Below, one piece after another: positions 26,779 through 36,337 of a stretch of 64,000 nucleotides of DNA; within the stretch, counting starts at the first letter, position 1, and every line of letters begins with the position of its first letter. The notes beneath the pieces are model-generated. The model did not search any database and was not told the DNA's origin. It worked only from the letters and a program-made list of their open reading frames with translations. The stretch is from Pseudoduganella violaceinigra DSM 15887 (GTDB lineage Bacteria; Pseudomonadota; Gammaproteobacteria; Burkholderiales; Burkholderiaceae_D). The position numbers were made by a program, and so were the translations under genes. Location: positions 214,702 through 278,701 of the forward strand of contig NZ_AUDI01000015.1 in assembly GCF_000425385.1 (NCBI RefSeq), given 5' to 3'.

Positions 26779-27558
26779 TTAGGCCGGGCGGCCGGTCAGT
26801 GCAAACGCGCGCGTCCGCTTGAGGAATTCGTTGAACTGCGTGGCATGCTCGGGGAAGCGCTCCTGGCCTTCGATGAAGATTGCCTCCGCCTCGTCAAGGT
26901 GCCCGAGCTTCATCAAGCATTCGCCTTTGCAGAAGAATGCCGACATCCCCTCGGGATTGATGTAAAGCGATTCATCCAGGTCGCGCAGCGCTTGCTGATG
27001 CAGGCCCAGTTCCATGAAAGCGAAGGCCCGCTGATCCAGCGCATCGGCGTAGGTGGGATAAAGCTCGATGGCCTTGCCATACTCGTTGATTGCCTCGATA
27101 CGCCGGCCCTCGGCTGCATGTGTGCCGGCGCGCGTGTAATGCTCTTCGGCGCTGTGCATGATGGCGGCGGCATCCTGCCCCGTCAGCCGCACATAGCGTT
27201 CGAAATCCATGTATTTCAGGCCTTGCAGCTCGCGCGCCGTGGCGGCCTGATTACCGGCCAGCTCCCAGCCGTCCGCCAGCGAAGCAACGTCACGCTGCGC
27301 GTGTGCCATGCGTACGGCTGCCTGCACCAGCGAGTCAAGCGTCGGCTTCTTCGCGCTCGGCTCGTATGTCAGGTAGTGTGCCGTTGCGCCTTCGATTGCA
27401 AAGATCTTGAGGGCCGACCATGAGCCGCCATCGGCCATCGGCTGGACAAGCACGTCCCCCACCTTCACGAGAAGCTGCTCGCTGGGCTGGAAGTTTCGCA
27501 CGGCCTTGGCCCGCGCTGCACCAAAGGAGGAGAAGAAGGAGGATAGCAATTTGAACAT
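26779..27558 (-). CDS. tetratricopeptide-repeat protein
   Basis: A 259-residue protein. The start ATG gives MFKLLSSFFSSFGAARAKA, a short amphipathic N-terminus; a frame open 42 codons further upstream is poorly supported. Residues 1-130 carry no motif I know. Residues 130-250 hold about three TPR units, for example AEGRRIEAINEYGKAIELYP and ALRDLDESLYINP and KLGHLDEAEAIFIEG. TPRs mediate protein binding; the partner is unknown. The can terminator lies just upstream. Confidence 0.75.
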   Translation of the reverse strand: MFKLLSSFFSSFGAARAKAVRNFQPSEQLLVKVGDVLVQPMADGGSWSALKIFAIEGATAHYLTYEPSAKKPTLDSLVQAAVRMAHAQRDVASLADGWELAGNQAATARELQGLKYMDFERYVRLTGQDAAAIMHSAEEHYTRAGTHAAEGRRIEAINEYGKAIELYPTYADALDQRAFAFMELGLHQQALRDLDESLYINPEGMSAFFCKGECLMKLGHLDEAEAIFIEGQERFPEHATQFNEFLKRTRAFALTGRPA

Positions 27559-27651
27559 GCACGAAAGTGTACATGCAATTCCACCCCATGTGACCTGCCC
27601 ATACGCGCGTTCCGGCGCGGCGCCAATCTGAATCGGCAAGCGCCAGAATTG

Positions 27652-27672
27652 AAAAAGCCCGCTTGCGCGGGC
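27652..27672 (-). terminator. intrinsic terminator after can
   Basis: On the minus strand GCCCGC-GCAA-GCGGGC is followed by TTTTTC, a perfect 6-bp stem with a GNRA-like tetraloop. It ends the grpE-dnaK-dnaJ-can transcript 13 bases after the can stop. Confidence 0.88.
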
Positions 27673-27684
27673 CTTGGGAAGCAT

Positions 27685-28341
27685 TTACCGGTTGGCGTAA
27701 TCCGCCAGTCGCGCGTCAATGCAAGGCTGCAATTCCGCCTGCGAGCTGACATTCATGCCCAGATCGTGCAGCAGGCCGTCCTTCAGGCCGTACACGAAAC
27801 CGTGCACCGTCAGTTCCTGGCCGCGGTCCCAGGCGTCCTGCACGATGGTCGTCGAGCAGACGTTGGCCACCTGCTCCACCACGTTCAATTCGCACAGGCG
27901 CTCGCTCTGCTTGGCCACATCGGCCAGCGCGGAGCCCAGGTAGCGCTCGTGTTTCTGAGCGACGTCCTGCACATGGCGCAGCCAATTGTCCACCAGACCC
28001 ACACGGCCGCCGGTCAGCGCGGTGTGCACGCCCTTGCAGCCGTAATGGCCGACGATGATCACGTGCTTCACCTTCAGCACTTCGGTGGCGAACTGCAGCA
28101 CCGAGAGGGAATTCAGGTCCGAGTGCACCACCACATTGGCGATGTTACGGTGCACGAACACTTTGCCAGGCGGCAGGCCAAGCAGTTCGTTCGCCGGTAC
28201 GCGCGAATCGGAGCAGCCGATCCACAGGTATTCCGGCCCCACCATCGACAGGTTGCGGAAGTAGTCCGGGTCGGCGGCAACTTTCGCCTCGGCCCATTTA
28301 CGGTTGTTATCCAGCAGGTGCTTCAGTACATCATCGCTCAT
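27685..28341 (-). CDS. can: beta-class carbonic anhydrase
   Basis: A 218-residue enzyme interconverting CO2 and bicarbonate. The zinc site is complete: Cys43 and Asp45 in GCSDSRVPANE, His99 and Cys102 in GHYGCKG. The ATG at 28341 follows a GAGTGA sequence and gives the usual MSDD start; a GTG three codons earlier would overlap dnaJ by four bases and is an alternative. It is the last gene of the heat-shock transcript, an arrangement that may simply reflect read-through. Confidence 0.93.
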   Translation of the reverse strand: MSDDVLKHLLDNNRKWAEAKVAADPDYFRNLSMVGPEYLWIGCSDSRVPANELLGLPPGKVFVHRNIANVVVHSDLNSLSVLQFATEVLKVKHVIIVGHYGCKGVHTALTGGRVGLVDNWLRHVQDVAQKHERYLGSALADVAKQSERLCELNVVEQVANVCSTTIVQDAWDRGQELTVHGFVYGLKDGLLHDLGMNVSSQAELQPCIDARLADYANR

Positions 28342-28346
28342 ATCAT

Positions 28347-29471
28347 TCACTCGAAGAAGTCTTTGACCTTGTCCATGAAGGACTTGGTCTGTGGGCTATG
28401 CTTCGCACCACCCTCGGTGGTGGAACGCTCGAATTCGCGCAGCAGATCCTTCTGCTTATCGGTCAGTTTGACCGGGGTCTCAACGGCGACATGGCAGAAC
28501 AGGTCGCCCGGGTAACCGGAACGAACGCCCTTGATGCCCTTGCCCTTGAGGCGGAAGGTCTTGCCGGACTGCGTGCCTTCCGGCACGGTGAACGACACTT
28601 TACCATCCAGTGTCGGCACTTCGATTTCGCCGCCCAGCGCCGCCTTGGCGAAGCTGATCGGCATTTCGCAATGCAGGTCGTCGCCTTCGCGCTGGAACAC
28701 CGGGTGCTGCTTGATGTGGATTTCCACATACAGATCGCCCGGCGGGCCGCCATTGGTGCCCGGCTCGCCGTTGCCGGTCGAGCGGATGCGCATGCCGTTG
28801 TCGATACCGACCGGGATCTTCACTTCCAGCGTCTTGTTGCGCTTGATGCGGCCCGCGCCGGAGCACGAGGTGCACGGCTCGGGAATGATCTTGCCGGTGC
28901 CGTGGCACTTGGGGCAGGTCTGCTGGATGCTGAAGAAGCCCTGCTGCATGCGAACCTGGCCGTGGCCGCCGCAAGTGCCGCAGGTGACCGGTGAGGTGCC
29001 CGGCTTGGCGCCCGAACCGTGGCAGGTGTCGCACTTGTCCCAGCTCGGCACGCGAATCGTGGTGTCGAAGCCGTGGGCGGCCTGCTCCAGGGTGATTTCC
29101 AGGTTGTAGCGCAGGTCGGCGCCGCGGTAAACCTGCGGGCCGGAAGAGCGGCCGCGACCGCCGCCGCCGAAAATGTCGCCGAAGATGTCGCCGAAGGCGT
29201 CGCCAAAGCCGCCGAAGCCGCCACCGCCGCCCGCCCCCATATTCGGGTCGACGCCGGCGTGACCATAACGGTCGTACGCTTCGCGCTTCTCCGGGTTGGT
29301 CAGCATCTCGTAGGCCTCTTTGACCTCCTTGAACTTTTCCTCAGCCTCTTTGTTATCCGGATTGCGGTCCGGATGATATTTCATCGCGAGTTTGCGATAG
29401 GCCTTCTTGATTTCGTCATCGGACGAGTTCTTAGCGACCCCGAGGATCTCGTAAAAATCACGCTTTGCCAT
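28347..29471 (-). CDS. dnaJ: chaperone DnaJ
   Basis: A 374-residue DnaK co-chaperone. It has the J domain with HPD at 33-35, a Gly/Phe-rich linker from about 75 to 105, four zinc-finger repeats ([32 protein letters not shown]) and C-terminal substrate-binding domains. It delivers unfolded proteins to DnaK and stimulates its ATPase. It follows dnaK after 84 bases that contain a terminator-like hairpin. Confidence 0.98.
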   Translation of the reverse strand: MAKRDFYEILGVAKNSSDDEIKKAYRKLAMKYHPDRNPDNKEAEEKFKEVKEAYEMLTNPEKREAYDRYGHAGVDPNMGAGGGGGFGGFGDAFGDIFGDIFGGGGRGRSSGPQVYRGADLRYNLEITLEQAAHGFDTTIRVPSWDKCDTCHGSGAKPGTSPVTCGTCGGHGQVRMQQGFFSIQQTCPKCHGTGKIIPEPCTSCSGAGRIKRNKTLEVKIPVGIDNGMRIRSTGNGEPGTNGGPPGDLYVEIHIKQHPVFQREGDDLHCEMPISFAKAALGGEIEVPTLDGKVSFTVPEGTQSGKTFRLKGKGIKGVRSGYPGDLFCHVAVETPVKLTDKQKDLLREFERSTTEGGAKHSPQTKSFMDKVKDFFE

Positions 29472-29489
29472 GGTGTACCAATTTATGCG

Positions 29490-29523
29490 AAAAAGCCGAG
29501 CGAGCCCCTTTTGGATGCTCGGC
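29490..29523 (-). terminator. terminator-like hairpin between dnaK and dnaJ
   Basis: On the minus strand GCCGAGC (29523-29517) pairs with GCTCGGC (29501-29495) around a 15-base loop, followed by TTTTT. It lies after dnaK and would reduce dnaJ relative to dnaK by partial termination. The large loop makes it weaker than the can terminator. Confidence 0.6.
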
Positions 29524-29555
29524 TCGGCAGGTCAGTCGTTGACCGGGTGTGAAGC

Positions 29556-31499
29556 TTACTTGCTGTCTTTGACTTCCTTGAAGTCGGCGTCGACCACGTC
29601 GTCCTGGGCAGGCTTGGACTCGGCGTGGGCACCGGCGCCGGCGGCGCCTTCAGCACCGGCCGCGCCTTGCTGCGCCTGCATGTCAGCGTACATCTTTTCG
29701 CCCAGCTTCTGCGAAGCTTCGGACAGTGCTGCCACTTTGGCGTCGATCGCTGCCTTGTCGCCGTCCTTGATGGTGGCTTCCAGCGCGCTGATCGCAGCTT
29801 CGATCTTCTCTTTTTCGCCGCCTTCCAGCTTGTCGCCGTACTCGCCGAGGGATTTCTTGGTCGAGTGCACCAGCGCGTCGGCCTGGTTGCGGGATTCGGC
29901 CAGTTCCTTCAGCTTCTTGTCTTCTTCGGCGTTCAGCTCGGCGTCCTTCACCATCTTCTGGATTTCCTCTTCGGACAGGCCGGAGTTCGCCTTGATGGTG
30001 ATCTTGTTTTCCTTGCCGGTGGCCTTGTCTTTCGCGCCCACGTGCAGGATGCCGTTGGCGTCGATGTCGAAGGTCACTTCGATCTGCGGGGTGCCGCGTG
30101 CTGCCGGCGGGATGCCTTCCAGGTTGAATTCGCCCAGGCCCTTGTTGCCCGCTGCGATTTCACGCTCGCCCTGGTATACCTTGATGGTCACGGCCGGCTG
30201 GTTGTCGTCGGCGGTGGAGAACACTTGCGAGAACTTGGTAGGAATCGTGGTGTTCTTGTGGATCATCTTGGTCATCACGCCGCCCAGGGTTTCGATACCC
30301 AGGGACAGCGGGGTCACGTCCAGCAGCAGCAGGTCTTTGCGGTCGCCCGACAGGACTGCGCCCTGGATCGCGGCGCCGACGGCCACGGCTTCGTCAGGGT
30401 TCACGTCCTTGCGTGGATCCTTGCCGAAGAACTCTTTCACTTTTTCCTGCACCTTAGGCATACGGGTCATGCCGCCGACCAGGATGATGTCGTCGATGTC
30501 GGACACTTTCACGCCAGCGTCCTTGATCGCGGTGCGGCAAGGCTCGATGGTGGCGGTGATCAGTTCCTCAACCAGGGACTCCAGCTTGGCGCGGGTCATC
30601 TTCAGGTTCAAGTGGACTGGCGCGCCGTTCGCCATGGCGATGTAAGGCTCGTTGATTTCGGTCTGCTGCGAGGAGGACAGTTCGATCTTCGCGCGCTCGG
30701 CCGAGGCCTTGATACGCTGCAGGGCGATTGGATCCTTCTTCAGATCCAGGCCGTTGATCTTCTTGAACTCTTCGATGATGTGGTCAATCACGCGCTGGTC
30801 GAAGTCTTCGCCGCCCAGGAAGGTGTCGCCGTTGGTCGACAGCACTTCGAACTGCTTCTCGCCGTCCACGTCGGCGATTTCGATGATCGACACGTCGAAG
30901 GTGCCGCCGCCCAGGTCATACACGGCGATCTTGCGGTCGCCCTTGTCGGTCTTGTCCAGGCCGAATGCCAGTGCGGCTGCGGTCGGTTCATTGATGATGC
31001 GCTTGACTTCCAGGCCGGCGATACGGCCGGCGTCCTTGGTTGCCTGGCGCTGCGAGTCGTTGAAGTAGGCTGGCACGGTGATGACCGCTTCGGTCACTTC
31101 TTCGCCCAGATAGTCTTCCGCGGTCTTCTTCATCTTGCGCAGCACTTCCGCCGAGATTTGCGGAGGCGCCAGCTTCTTGTCGCGCACACCAATCCAGGCG
31201 TCGCCGTTGTCGGCCTTCATGATTTCGTAAGGCATCAGGGAGATGTCCTTCTGGACTTCCTTCTCCTGGAACTTACGGCCGATCAGGCGCTTCACTGCGA
31301 ACAGGGTGTTCTTCGGGTTAGTCACCGCCTGGCGCTTGGCAGGTGCGCCAACCAGGATTTCGCCGTCTTCTTGGTAGGCGATGATGGAAGGGGTGGTACG
31401 CGCGCCTTCCGCATTCTCGATGACCTTCGGCGCGCCATTTTCCATGATGGCAACGCAGGAGTTGGTGGTGCCCAGGTCAATACCGATAATTTTGCCCAT
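29556..31499 (-). CDS. dnaK: chaperone DnaK (Hsp70)
   Basis: A 647-residue ATP-dependent chaperone. The N-terminus [12 protein letters not shown], phosphate motif [13 protein letters not shown], and the [10 protein letters not shown] region near residue 340 define the ATPase domain; a beta-sandwich substrate domain and helical lid follow. The C-terminus ends in an Ala/Gly-rich tail with [10 protein letters not shown], the usual co-chaperone-binding end. It works with GrpE (upstream) and DnaJ (downstream). Confidence 0.99.
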   Translation of the reverse strand: MGKIIGIDLGTTNSCVAIMENGAPKVIENAEGARTTPSIIAYQEDGEILVGAPAKRQAVTNPKNTLFAVKRLIGRKFQEKEVQKDISLMPYEIMKADNGDAWIGVRDKKLAPPQISAEVLRKMKKTAEDYLGEEVTEAVITVPAYFNDSQRQATKDAGRIAGLEVKRIINEPTAAALAFGLDKTDKGDRKIAVYDLGGGTFDVSIIEIADVDGEKQFEVLSTNGDTFLGGEDFDQRVIDHIIEEFKKINGLDLKKDPIALQRIKASAERAKIELSSSQQTEINEPYIAMANGAPVHLNLKMTRAKLESLVEELITATIEPCRTAIKDAGVKVSDIDDIILVGGMTRMPKVQEKVKEFFGKDPRKDVNPDEAVAVGAAIQGAVLSGDRKDLLLLDVTPLSLGIETLGGVMTKMIHKNTTIPTKFSQVFSTADDNQPAVTIKVYQGEREIAAGNKGLGEFNLEGIPPAARGTPQIEVTFDIDANGILHVGAKDKATGKENKITIKANSGLSEEEIQKMVKDAELNAEEDKKLKELAESRNQADALVHSTKKSLGEYGDKLEGGEKEKIEAAISALEATIKDGDKAAIDAKVAALSEASQKLGEKMYADMQAQQGAAGAEGAAGAGAHAESKPAQDDVVDADFKEVKDSK

Positions 31500-31569
31500 G
31501 ATTTGTTCTTCCTTGTGTACTAAGTTTAATTACTTCTTATATGTGGAATTTGTGTTTCTTTTCAAGTGC

Positions 31570-32115
31570 TTACTTTGGCTGGGCAGCCGTCACGATGGCG
31601 GGGCGCAGCAGGCGGTCCGCAATCATGTAACCCTTTTGCAGCACGGTGACCACAGTGTTCGCTTCCTGCTCGGCAGGCACCATGGCCACGGCCTGGTGTT
31701 TGTTCGGGTCCAGCTTTTCGCCGGCCGCCGGCATCACTTCCACCAGACGGTTGCGCTCGAAGGCGGAATTCAGCTGCTTCAGGGTCATTTCGACGCCTTC
31801 CTTCAGCGATTCCAAGGTCGGGTTTTCGACTTTCAGCGCCATTTCCAGGCTGTCTTTGACCGGCACCATGGCTTCGGCAAAGCTTTCAACGGCAAACTTG
31901 TGCGCCTTGGAGACGTCTTCCTGCGCCCGGCGGCGGATGTTCTCGCTCTCGGCCTTGGCACGCATGAAAGCGTCGTGCATTTCGGCCAGTTTCGCTTCGG
32001 TCGCGGACAGTTGCGCTTCCAGGTCGGTCATTGCGGGCGTTTCGGCTGGAGTCGATTGCTCTTCTGCCTGTTCCACTTCCGGGTTCTGGCTTGGCTGGTT
32101 TTCCTGGTCTTGCAT
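31570..32115 (-). CDS. grpE: nucleotide exchange factor GrpE
   Basis: A 181-residue cofactor releasing ADP from DnaK. An acidic, Gln/Glu-rich N-terminus (residues 1-30) precedes a long coiled-coil helix ([20 protein letters not shown]) and the beta-domain with RNRLVEVMP and VAMVP. AGGAG lies ten bases before the ATG. It is the first gene of grpE-dnaK-dnaJ, and its nearest visible promoter, with CIRCE, is about 350 bases upstream. Confidence 0.97.
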   Translation of the reverse strand: MQDQENQPSQNPEVEQAEEQSTPAETPAMTDLEAQLSATEAKLAEMHDAFMRAKAESENIRRRAQEDVSKAHKFAVESFAEAMVPVKDSLEMALKVENPTLESLKEGVEMTLKQLNSAFERNRLVEVMPAAGEKLDPNKHQAVAMVPAEQEANTVVTVLQKGYMIADRLLRPAIVTAAQPK

Positions 32116-32363
32116 CTAAAGACTCCTACAAATTCGTGTTTATTTAACATCAGTTGCTGAATGCACGAGCAAGAAATGGGGTTTAACCCTATCTTTTCAA
32201 GGGGCATTCTGCCCCTCTGTGCAAAGGCCCGGCGCACGCCGGCGGGACGCATGATGTAACGGCAGAGTTACAAATTTTACAAAGCTCGCAGATACGCACA
32301 CCGGGGGTTTTGACTAAGATGAATCTATGCGGCGCCTGGACGCCGCGTCCCTCGGAGCGCATC
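32116..32363. other. long grpE leader/intergenic region without a supported gene
   Basis: No gene is supported on either strand. It contains a 7-bp hairpin (32200-32206 with 32210-32216, loop TTC) and a GC-rich 6-bp hairpin (32229-32234 with 32237-32242, loop CA). If grpE is transcribed from the CIRCE promoter, this is 5' untranslated RNA. A 75-codon minus-strand frame here has no family-like content. Confidence 0.5.
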
Positions 32364-32450
32364 ATGAAGTTGCCCTTTATAACAGCATCGATCATCGCCT
32401 GGAGCTTTCTTGCCACCGCGGTGATCGTCTTCAGCGAACTCTTTCCCTAA
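32364..32450 (+). CDS. candidate 28-residue membrane peptide
   Basis: A plus-strand frame encoding MKLPFITASIIAWSFLATAV and eight more residues, essentially one membrane helix. GGAG lies seven bases before the ATG. TTGACT lies upstream near 32312, so a promoter is possible. It is antisense to the presumed grpE leader. No homology can be judged at this length; the support is the ribosome site and the hydrophobic pattern. Confidence 0.4.
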   Translation: MKLPFITASIIAWSFLATAVIVFSELFP

Positions 32451-32456
32451 CCAGTT

Positions 32457-32465
32457 ATTTTAGCA
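32457..32465 (-). promoter_or_regulatory. extended -10 element next to CIRCE
   Basis: The minus strand reads TGCTAAAAT, an extended -10 (TGn-TAAAAT), immediately downstream of the CIRCE inverted repeat. This is where a HrcA-repressed sigma70-type promoter for grpE-dnaK-dnaJ would be expected. No good -35 is spaced at 17; the best candidate TTGCGG is 19 bases away. Confidence 0.5.
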
Positions 32466-32467
32466 GG

Positions 32468-32494
32468 TTAGCACTCACCACCCGCAAGTGCTAA
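32468..32494. promoter_or_regulatory. CIRCE operator (HrcA binding site)
   Basis: TTAGCACTC, nine bases, then AAGTGCTAA: the CIRCE consensus TTAGCACTC-N9-GAGTGCTAA with one mismatch. HrcA binds CIRCE to repress heat-shock genes. It lies between grpE and hemH, 353 bases before the grpE ATG, so the grpE transcript would have a long leader. hrcA itself is not in the window. Confidence 0.92.
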
Positions 32495-32510
32495 CAACGC
32501 GCGCTGGCAT

Positions 32511-33563
32511 TTAACTGCGCACTTTGCGCATGGACTTCCTGGTCGGCCAACCGATCATGTGTTGTTCGGCAACCTCAGTCAGGGCGGCGATCCACGCCGG
32601 GTGACTGTTCAGGCAGGGGATGTAATTGAACTCCTTGCCGCCGTTGGACAGGAAGTCGTGCTTCACTTCCATGGCGATTTCTTCCAGGGTTTCCAGACAA
32701 TCGCTGGTGAAGCCGGGGCAGATCACGTCCAGCTTGCGCAGGCCGTCTTTCGCCAGTTGCGCCACAGTCGGGGCGGTGTAGGGTTGTAGCCACTCAGCCT
32801 TGCCGAAGCGCGACTGGAAAGTCACCAAGTACTCGTTTTCGTCGAGGCGCAGCCGCTCCGCCAGCAGGCGCGCGGTCCGCATGCACTCGCGCTGGTAGCT
32901 GTCGTCCAGGTCGATGGTGCGCTTGGGTACGCCATGGAAGCTCATCACCAGCTTGTCGCCGCGGCCATGCGTCTGCCAATGGGCCAGGACGGTTTTCCTC
33001 AGCGCGTCTACATACCCTTCATGATCATGGTAATCGCGCACGAAACGCAGTTCGGGCTGGTTGCGCACGGTCTTGTAATGGTCGAAGACGGCGTCGTTGA
33101 CCGAGGCCGTGGTGGTGCCGGAGTATTGCGGGTAGGCGGGCAGGATCAGGATGCGGTCGTGGCCCTGGGCTTTCAGCTTGCCCAGCACTTCCGGCAGGGA
33201 CGGGGAGCCGTAGCGCATGGCCATGGCCACCGTGACATCGTCGTGGCCGCGCTCGCCGAGCAGACCGCGCAGCAGCTTGGCTTGCGCCTGGGTGTTGCTC
33301 TTCAGGGGCGAGCCGTCGCTGGTCCAGATCGACGCGTATTTCGCCGCCGACTGCTTGGAGCGGAACGGCAGGATGATGCCATTCAGGATGAACCACCAGA
33401 CCGCCTTCGGGATTTCGACCACGCGCGGGTCGGACAGGAATTCCTTCAGGTAGCGGCGGACGGCGCTGGGCGTCGGTTCGTCAGGGGTGCCGAGATTGAC
33501 CAGGACCACCGCGGTTCTGGAAGGGGAGCCTGGCTGGTACGGAGGTTCTTTGGCGAACGGCAT
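32511..33563 (-). CDS. hemH: ferrochelatase HemH
   Basis: A 350-residue enzyme inserting Fe2+ into protoporphyrin IX, the last step of protoheme synthesis. Landmarks are VVLVNLGTPD at the N-terminus, the catalytic-His motif MSFHGVPKRTI near residue 207 and TFQSRFGKAEWLQPYT near 250, which is the family signature. The C-terminus is soluble, so it lacks the membrane helix seen in some relatives. It lies in the nadK-recN-hemH run on the minus strand. Confidence 0.96.
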   Translation of the reverse strand: MPFAKEPPYQPGSPSRTAVVLVNLGTPDEPTPSAVRRYLKEFLSDPRVVEIPKAVWWFILNGIILPFRSKQSAAKYASIWTSDGSPLKSNTQAQAKLLRGLLGERGHDDVTVAMAMRYGSPSLPEVLGKLKAQGHDRILILPAYPQYSGTTTASVNDAVFDHYKTVRNQPELRFVRDYHDHEGYVDALRKTVLAHWQTHGRGDKLVMSFHGVPKRTIDLDDSYQRECMRTARLLAERLRLDENEYLVTFQSRFGKAEWLQPYTAPTVAQLAKDGLRKLDVICPGFTSDCLETLEEIAMEVKHDFLSNGGKEFNYIPCLNSHPAWIAALTEVAEQHMIGWPTRKSMRKVRS

Positions 33564-33613
33564 CTTGGATTCTGTTGTTTTTGTGGGCGCGTCATTATAA
33601 ACCCGGTAGGACA

Positions 33614-33638
33614 GGGTCTGCCCCCTGGGTCGGAGCCC
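33614..33638. repeat. GGGTCTG-type hairpin repeat, copy 2
   Basis: GGGTCTGCCCC, then CT, GGGTCGGAGCCC: an imperfect inverted repeat resembling the element at 197-222, again with GGGTC arms and a flanking CCGG. It lies in the 90-base gap between recN and hemH and could act as a bidirectional hairpin. Confidence 0.45.
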
Positions 33639-33653
33639 GGTTGAGCGGCTTCC

Positions 33654-35300
33654 TCACGAAGCCAGCAACTCGCGCGCATGCTTGCGCGTGGTGGCGGTGA
33701 TTTCCAGCCCGCCCAGCATGCGCGCCACTTCTTCGATACGCGCTTTCTGGTCCAGCACTTCAATACGCGACGCGGTGCGGCCGTGTTCCGCCGGCCCCTT
33801 CGCCACCTGGAAATGCTGGTTGCCCTGGCTGGCGACCTGCGGCAAGTGCGTCACGCACAGCACCTGTCGCTCCTGTCCCAGGCGCTTCAGCAGGCGGCCC
33901 ACCACTTCCGCTACGCCGCCGCCGATGCCGCTGTCGACCTCATCGAAGATCAGCGTCGGCACCGTCGTCGCATTCGACGTGATCACCGAAATCGCCAGCG
34001 AAATACGCGCGAGTTCGCCCCCGGAAGCCACTTTGGCAAGCGGACGAGGCGCCACCCCGGCATGGCCGGCCACCAGGAATTCCACCTGTTCGACGCCGTA
34101 AGCGGTCGGCTCGCACGGGCGCAGTGCAATCTCGAAGCGCCCGCCGGACATGCTCAACTCCTGCATCCCCTGCGTGACAGCAGCCGACAGCGCCTTGGAT
34201 GCCGAAGCGCGCGTTTCAGACAGCTCGGACGCCAGCACCAGGTAAGCGGCCTTCAGCTTTTCCTCCTGCTTGCGCAAGCCTTCCAGGTCGGCGGCATCGG
34301 CCAACTGCGCCAGTTTCTCCGACAAGCGTTCGTGCTCGTCCGGCAATTCATCGGCCGGCACGCGGAACTTGCGCGAAGCGGAATGCAGCGCTTCCATGCG
34401 CGCATCCACTTGCCGCAGGCGCTCGGGATCAAGTTCCACGCGGTCCATGTAGTTATTCAGCGCGTACACCGATTCCTGCAGCTGGATACGCGCCGATTCG
34501 AGCATTTCGACAACCGGCTGCAGTTCCGCGTCGACCGACACGAGTTTGCCAAGCCGCGAACCGATGGTCGTGACTTGCGACAGCACCGGATGCTCTTCCG
34601 CCTCCGACAGCACACCCAGCGCTTCCTGCGCGCCTTCCAGCAGGCTGGCCGCATGCGACAGGCGCGAATGCTCATTGCCGATCTCCGCCCACTCGCCCTT
34701 TTTCGGCGCCAGCTTGTCAAGTTCAGCCACCTGCCATTCCAGCCGTTCGCGTTCGAACTGCAGATTGGCAGCATTGGCCTCGTATTCCTCCAGCTGCTTC
34801 GACAGCGCGCGCCAGGATCGGTAGGCGGCCGTCACTTCACGCACATTCGAACCGCACTGGCTGTCCAGCAGTTCGCGCTGGGATTCGGTTTTCAACAGCG
34901 ACTGGTGCGCATGCTGGCCATGGATATCCACCAGCATATCGCCCAGCTCCCGCAGCTGCCCCGCCGTCGCGGCCACGCCGTTGATGTAGGCTTTTGAACG
35001 GCCGGCATTGTCGATCACACGGCGCAGCAAGGCGCCGCCCTCTTCCACCGCAAACTCGTTCGCCGCCAGCCAGGCCTGCGCTTGCGCAGTCGGCGCAAAG
35101 TCGGCGGTGATGTCGGCCTTGGCCGCGCCTTCGCGCACCATGCTGCCATCGCCCCGGCCACCCAGCGCCAGCGTCAGTGCATCAATCAGGATGGATTTAC
35201 CGGCACCGGTTTCGCCGGTGAAGACTGTGAAGCCAGGGGAAAATTCCAGTTCAATCGAATCGACAATAACGAAATCGCGGATGGACAGGGTTCGAAGCAT
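33654..35300 (-). CDS. recN: DNA repair protein RecN
   Basis: A 548-residue SMC-like ATPase acting in double-strand break repair. It has Walker A GETGAGKSI at 30-38, long coiled-coil arms rich in Leu/Glu/Arg, the ABC signature VASGGELARISLA near residue 425 and Walker B LIFDEVDSGIGG near 455. Its ATG overlaps the nadK stop as TGATG, indicating translational coupling. Confidence 0.97.
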   Translation of the reverse strand: MLRTLSIRDFVIVDSIELEFSPGFTVFTGETGAGKSILIDALTLALGGRGDGSMVREGAAKADITADFAPTAQAQAWLAANEFAVEEGGALLRRVIDNAGRSKAYINGVAATAGQLRELGDMLVDIHGQHAHQSLLKTESQRELLDSQCGSNVREVTAAYRSWRALSKQLEEYEANAANLQFERERLEWQVAELDKLAPKKGEWAEIGNEHSRLSHAASLLEGAQEALGVLSEAEEHPVLSQVTTIGSRLGKLVSVDAELQPVVEMLESARIQLQESVYALNNYMDRVELDPERLRQVDARMEALHSASRKFRVPADELPDEHERLSEKLAQLADAADLEGLRKQEEKLKAAYLVLASELSETRASASKALSAAVTQGMQELSMSGGRFEIALRPCEPTAYGVEQVEFLVAGHAGVAPRPLAKVASGGELARISLAISVITSNATTVPTLIFDEVDSGIGGGVAEVVGRLLKRLGQERQVLCVTHLPQVASQGNQHFQVAKGPAEHGRTASRIEVLDQKARIEEVARMLGGLEITATTRKHARELLAS

Positions 35301-36199
35301 CAGATTTTGCCGTCAGTAGAGGGGTATTCGTTCCAGTGCAGCTTTTCGCGCAGGGTGTTGTAGTAGCTCCAGCCTTCCGGATGCAGGAAGGTGATGGTGT
35401 GCGGCGACAGACGGATATGGATCTGGTCGCCGTTCGCCAGACTGGCGAACGTCTGCATGTCAAAGTTGACCGTGGTGTCCTTGCCGCGCTTGATCTCGAT
35501 CACGATCTCGCTGGAATCGGGCAGTACGATCGGGCGGTTGGACAGCGCGTGCGGTGCAATCGGCACCATGACGATGCCGCCCAGCGTCGGGTGCAGCAGC
35601 GGGCCGCCGGCCGACAGCGCATAGGCCGTGGAGCCGGTCGGGGTGGAGATGATCAGGCCGTCCGAACGCTGGTTGTACATGAACTGGTGATCGACGTCGA
35701 CACTCAGCTCCACCATGCCGGCGCCGGCGCCGCGCGACACCACCACGTCGTTGACGGCGGTGCCGTAGAAGATCGCCTTTCCCTCGCGCATGACGCGCCC
35801 TTCCAGCAGGGTGCGGCGCTCGGCCTTGTGGGTGCCGCCCAGGATGCGGCCCAGCACGGGCAGCATGTCTTCCTGGCGGATGTCGGTCATGAAGCCGAGG
35901 CGGCCCTGGTTGATGCCGATCAGCGGCGTATCGTAGGAAGCCAGTTGGCGCGCAATGCCCAGCATGGTGCCGTCGCCGCCCATCACCACCACCGCGTCAG
36001 CGCGCTCGCCGATGCCCTGCACGCTCATGGAAGGGATGTCGGTGATACCAAGATGCTCGGCCGTATCCGTCTCCAGCACCACGCTGTAGCCGCCCTGCTT
36101 CAGGAATTCGATGACATCGCGCACCGGCTCCTCGATGCCGGTGGTATTGGCGCGAACAACCAGGGCTATCGTGTTGTACAACGGAGGCGTAACGGACAT
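35300..36199 (-). CDS. nadK: NAD kinase NadK
   Basis: A 299-residue enzyme phosphorylating NAD to NADP. The GGDGTML motif (near residue 75), INQGRLGFMTDI and the Gly-rich SPTGSTAYALSAGGP region form the active site. The ATG giving MSVTPPLYNTIAL is chosen; a frame open 17 codons further upstream lacks support. In many betaproteobacteria nadK sits beside hrcA, which is missing here. Confidence 0.95.
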   Translation of the reverse strand: MSVTPPLYNTIALVVRANTTGIEEPVRDVIEFLKQGGYSVVLETDTAEHLGITDIPSMSVQGIGERADAVVVMGGDGTMLGIARQLASYDTPLIGINQGRLGFMTDIRQEDMLPVLGRILGGTHKAERRTLLEGRVMREGKAIFYGTAVNDVVVSRGAGAGMVELSVDVDHQFMYNQRSDGLIISTPTGSTAYALSAGGPLLHPTLGGIVMVPIAPHALSNRPIVLPDSSEIVIEIKRGKDTTVNFDMQTFASLANGDQIHIRLSPHTITFLHPEGWSYYNTLREKLHWNEYPSTDGKI

Positions 36200-36337
36200 A
36201 TCAATCTCGGTCAAAATATGGGGGTGGCAACACGCAGCAGAGTAACCCATAATGCTTGCTCATGCCATGCATTGCAACAATGGCCGATACGCTGAAAATA
36301 CTGTACGTTTGCACAGTATATATCAAGGGAGACTGGA

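Noticed and set aside
29625..31523. Long plus-strand frame opposite dnaK
   Set aside because: Antisense shadow of dnaK caused by third-position GC bias.
32189..32416. 75-codon minus-strand frame in the grpE leader
   Set aside because: No ribosome site and low-complexity, non-family-like content; it overlaps predicted hairpins.
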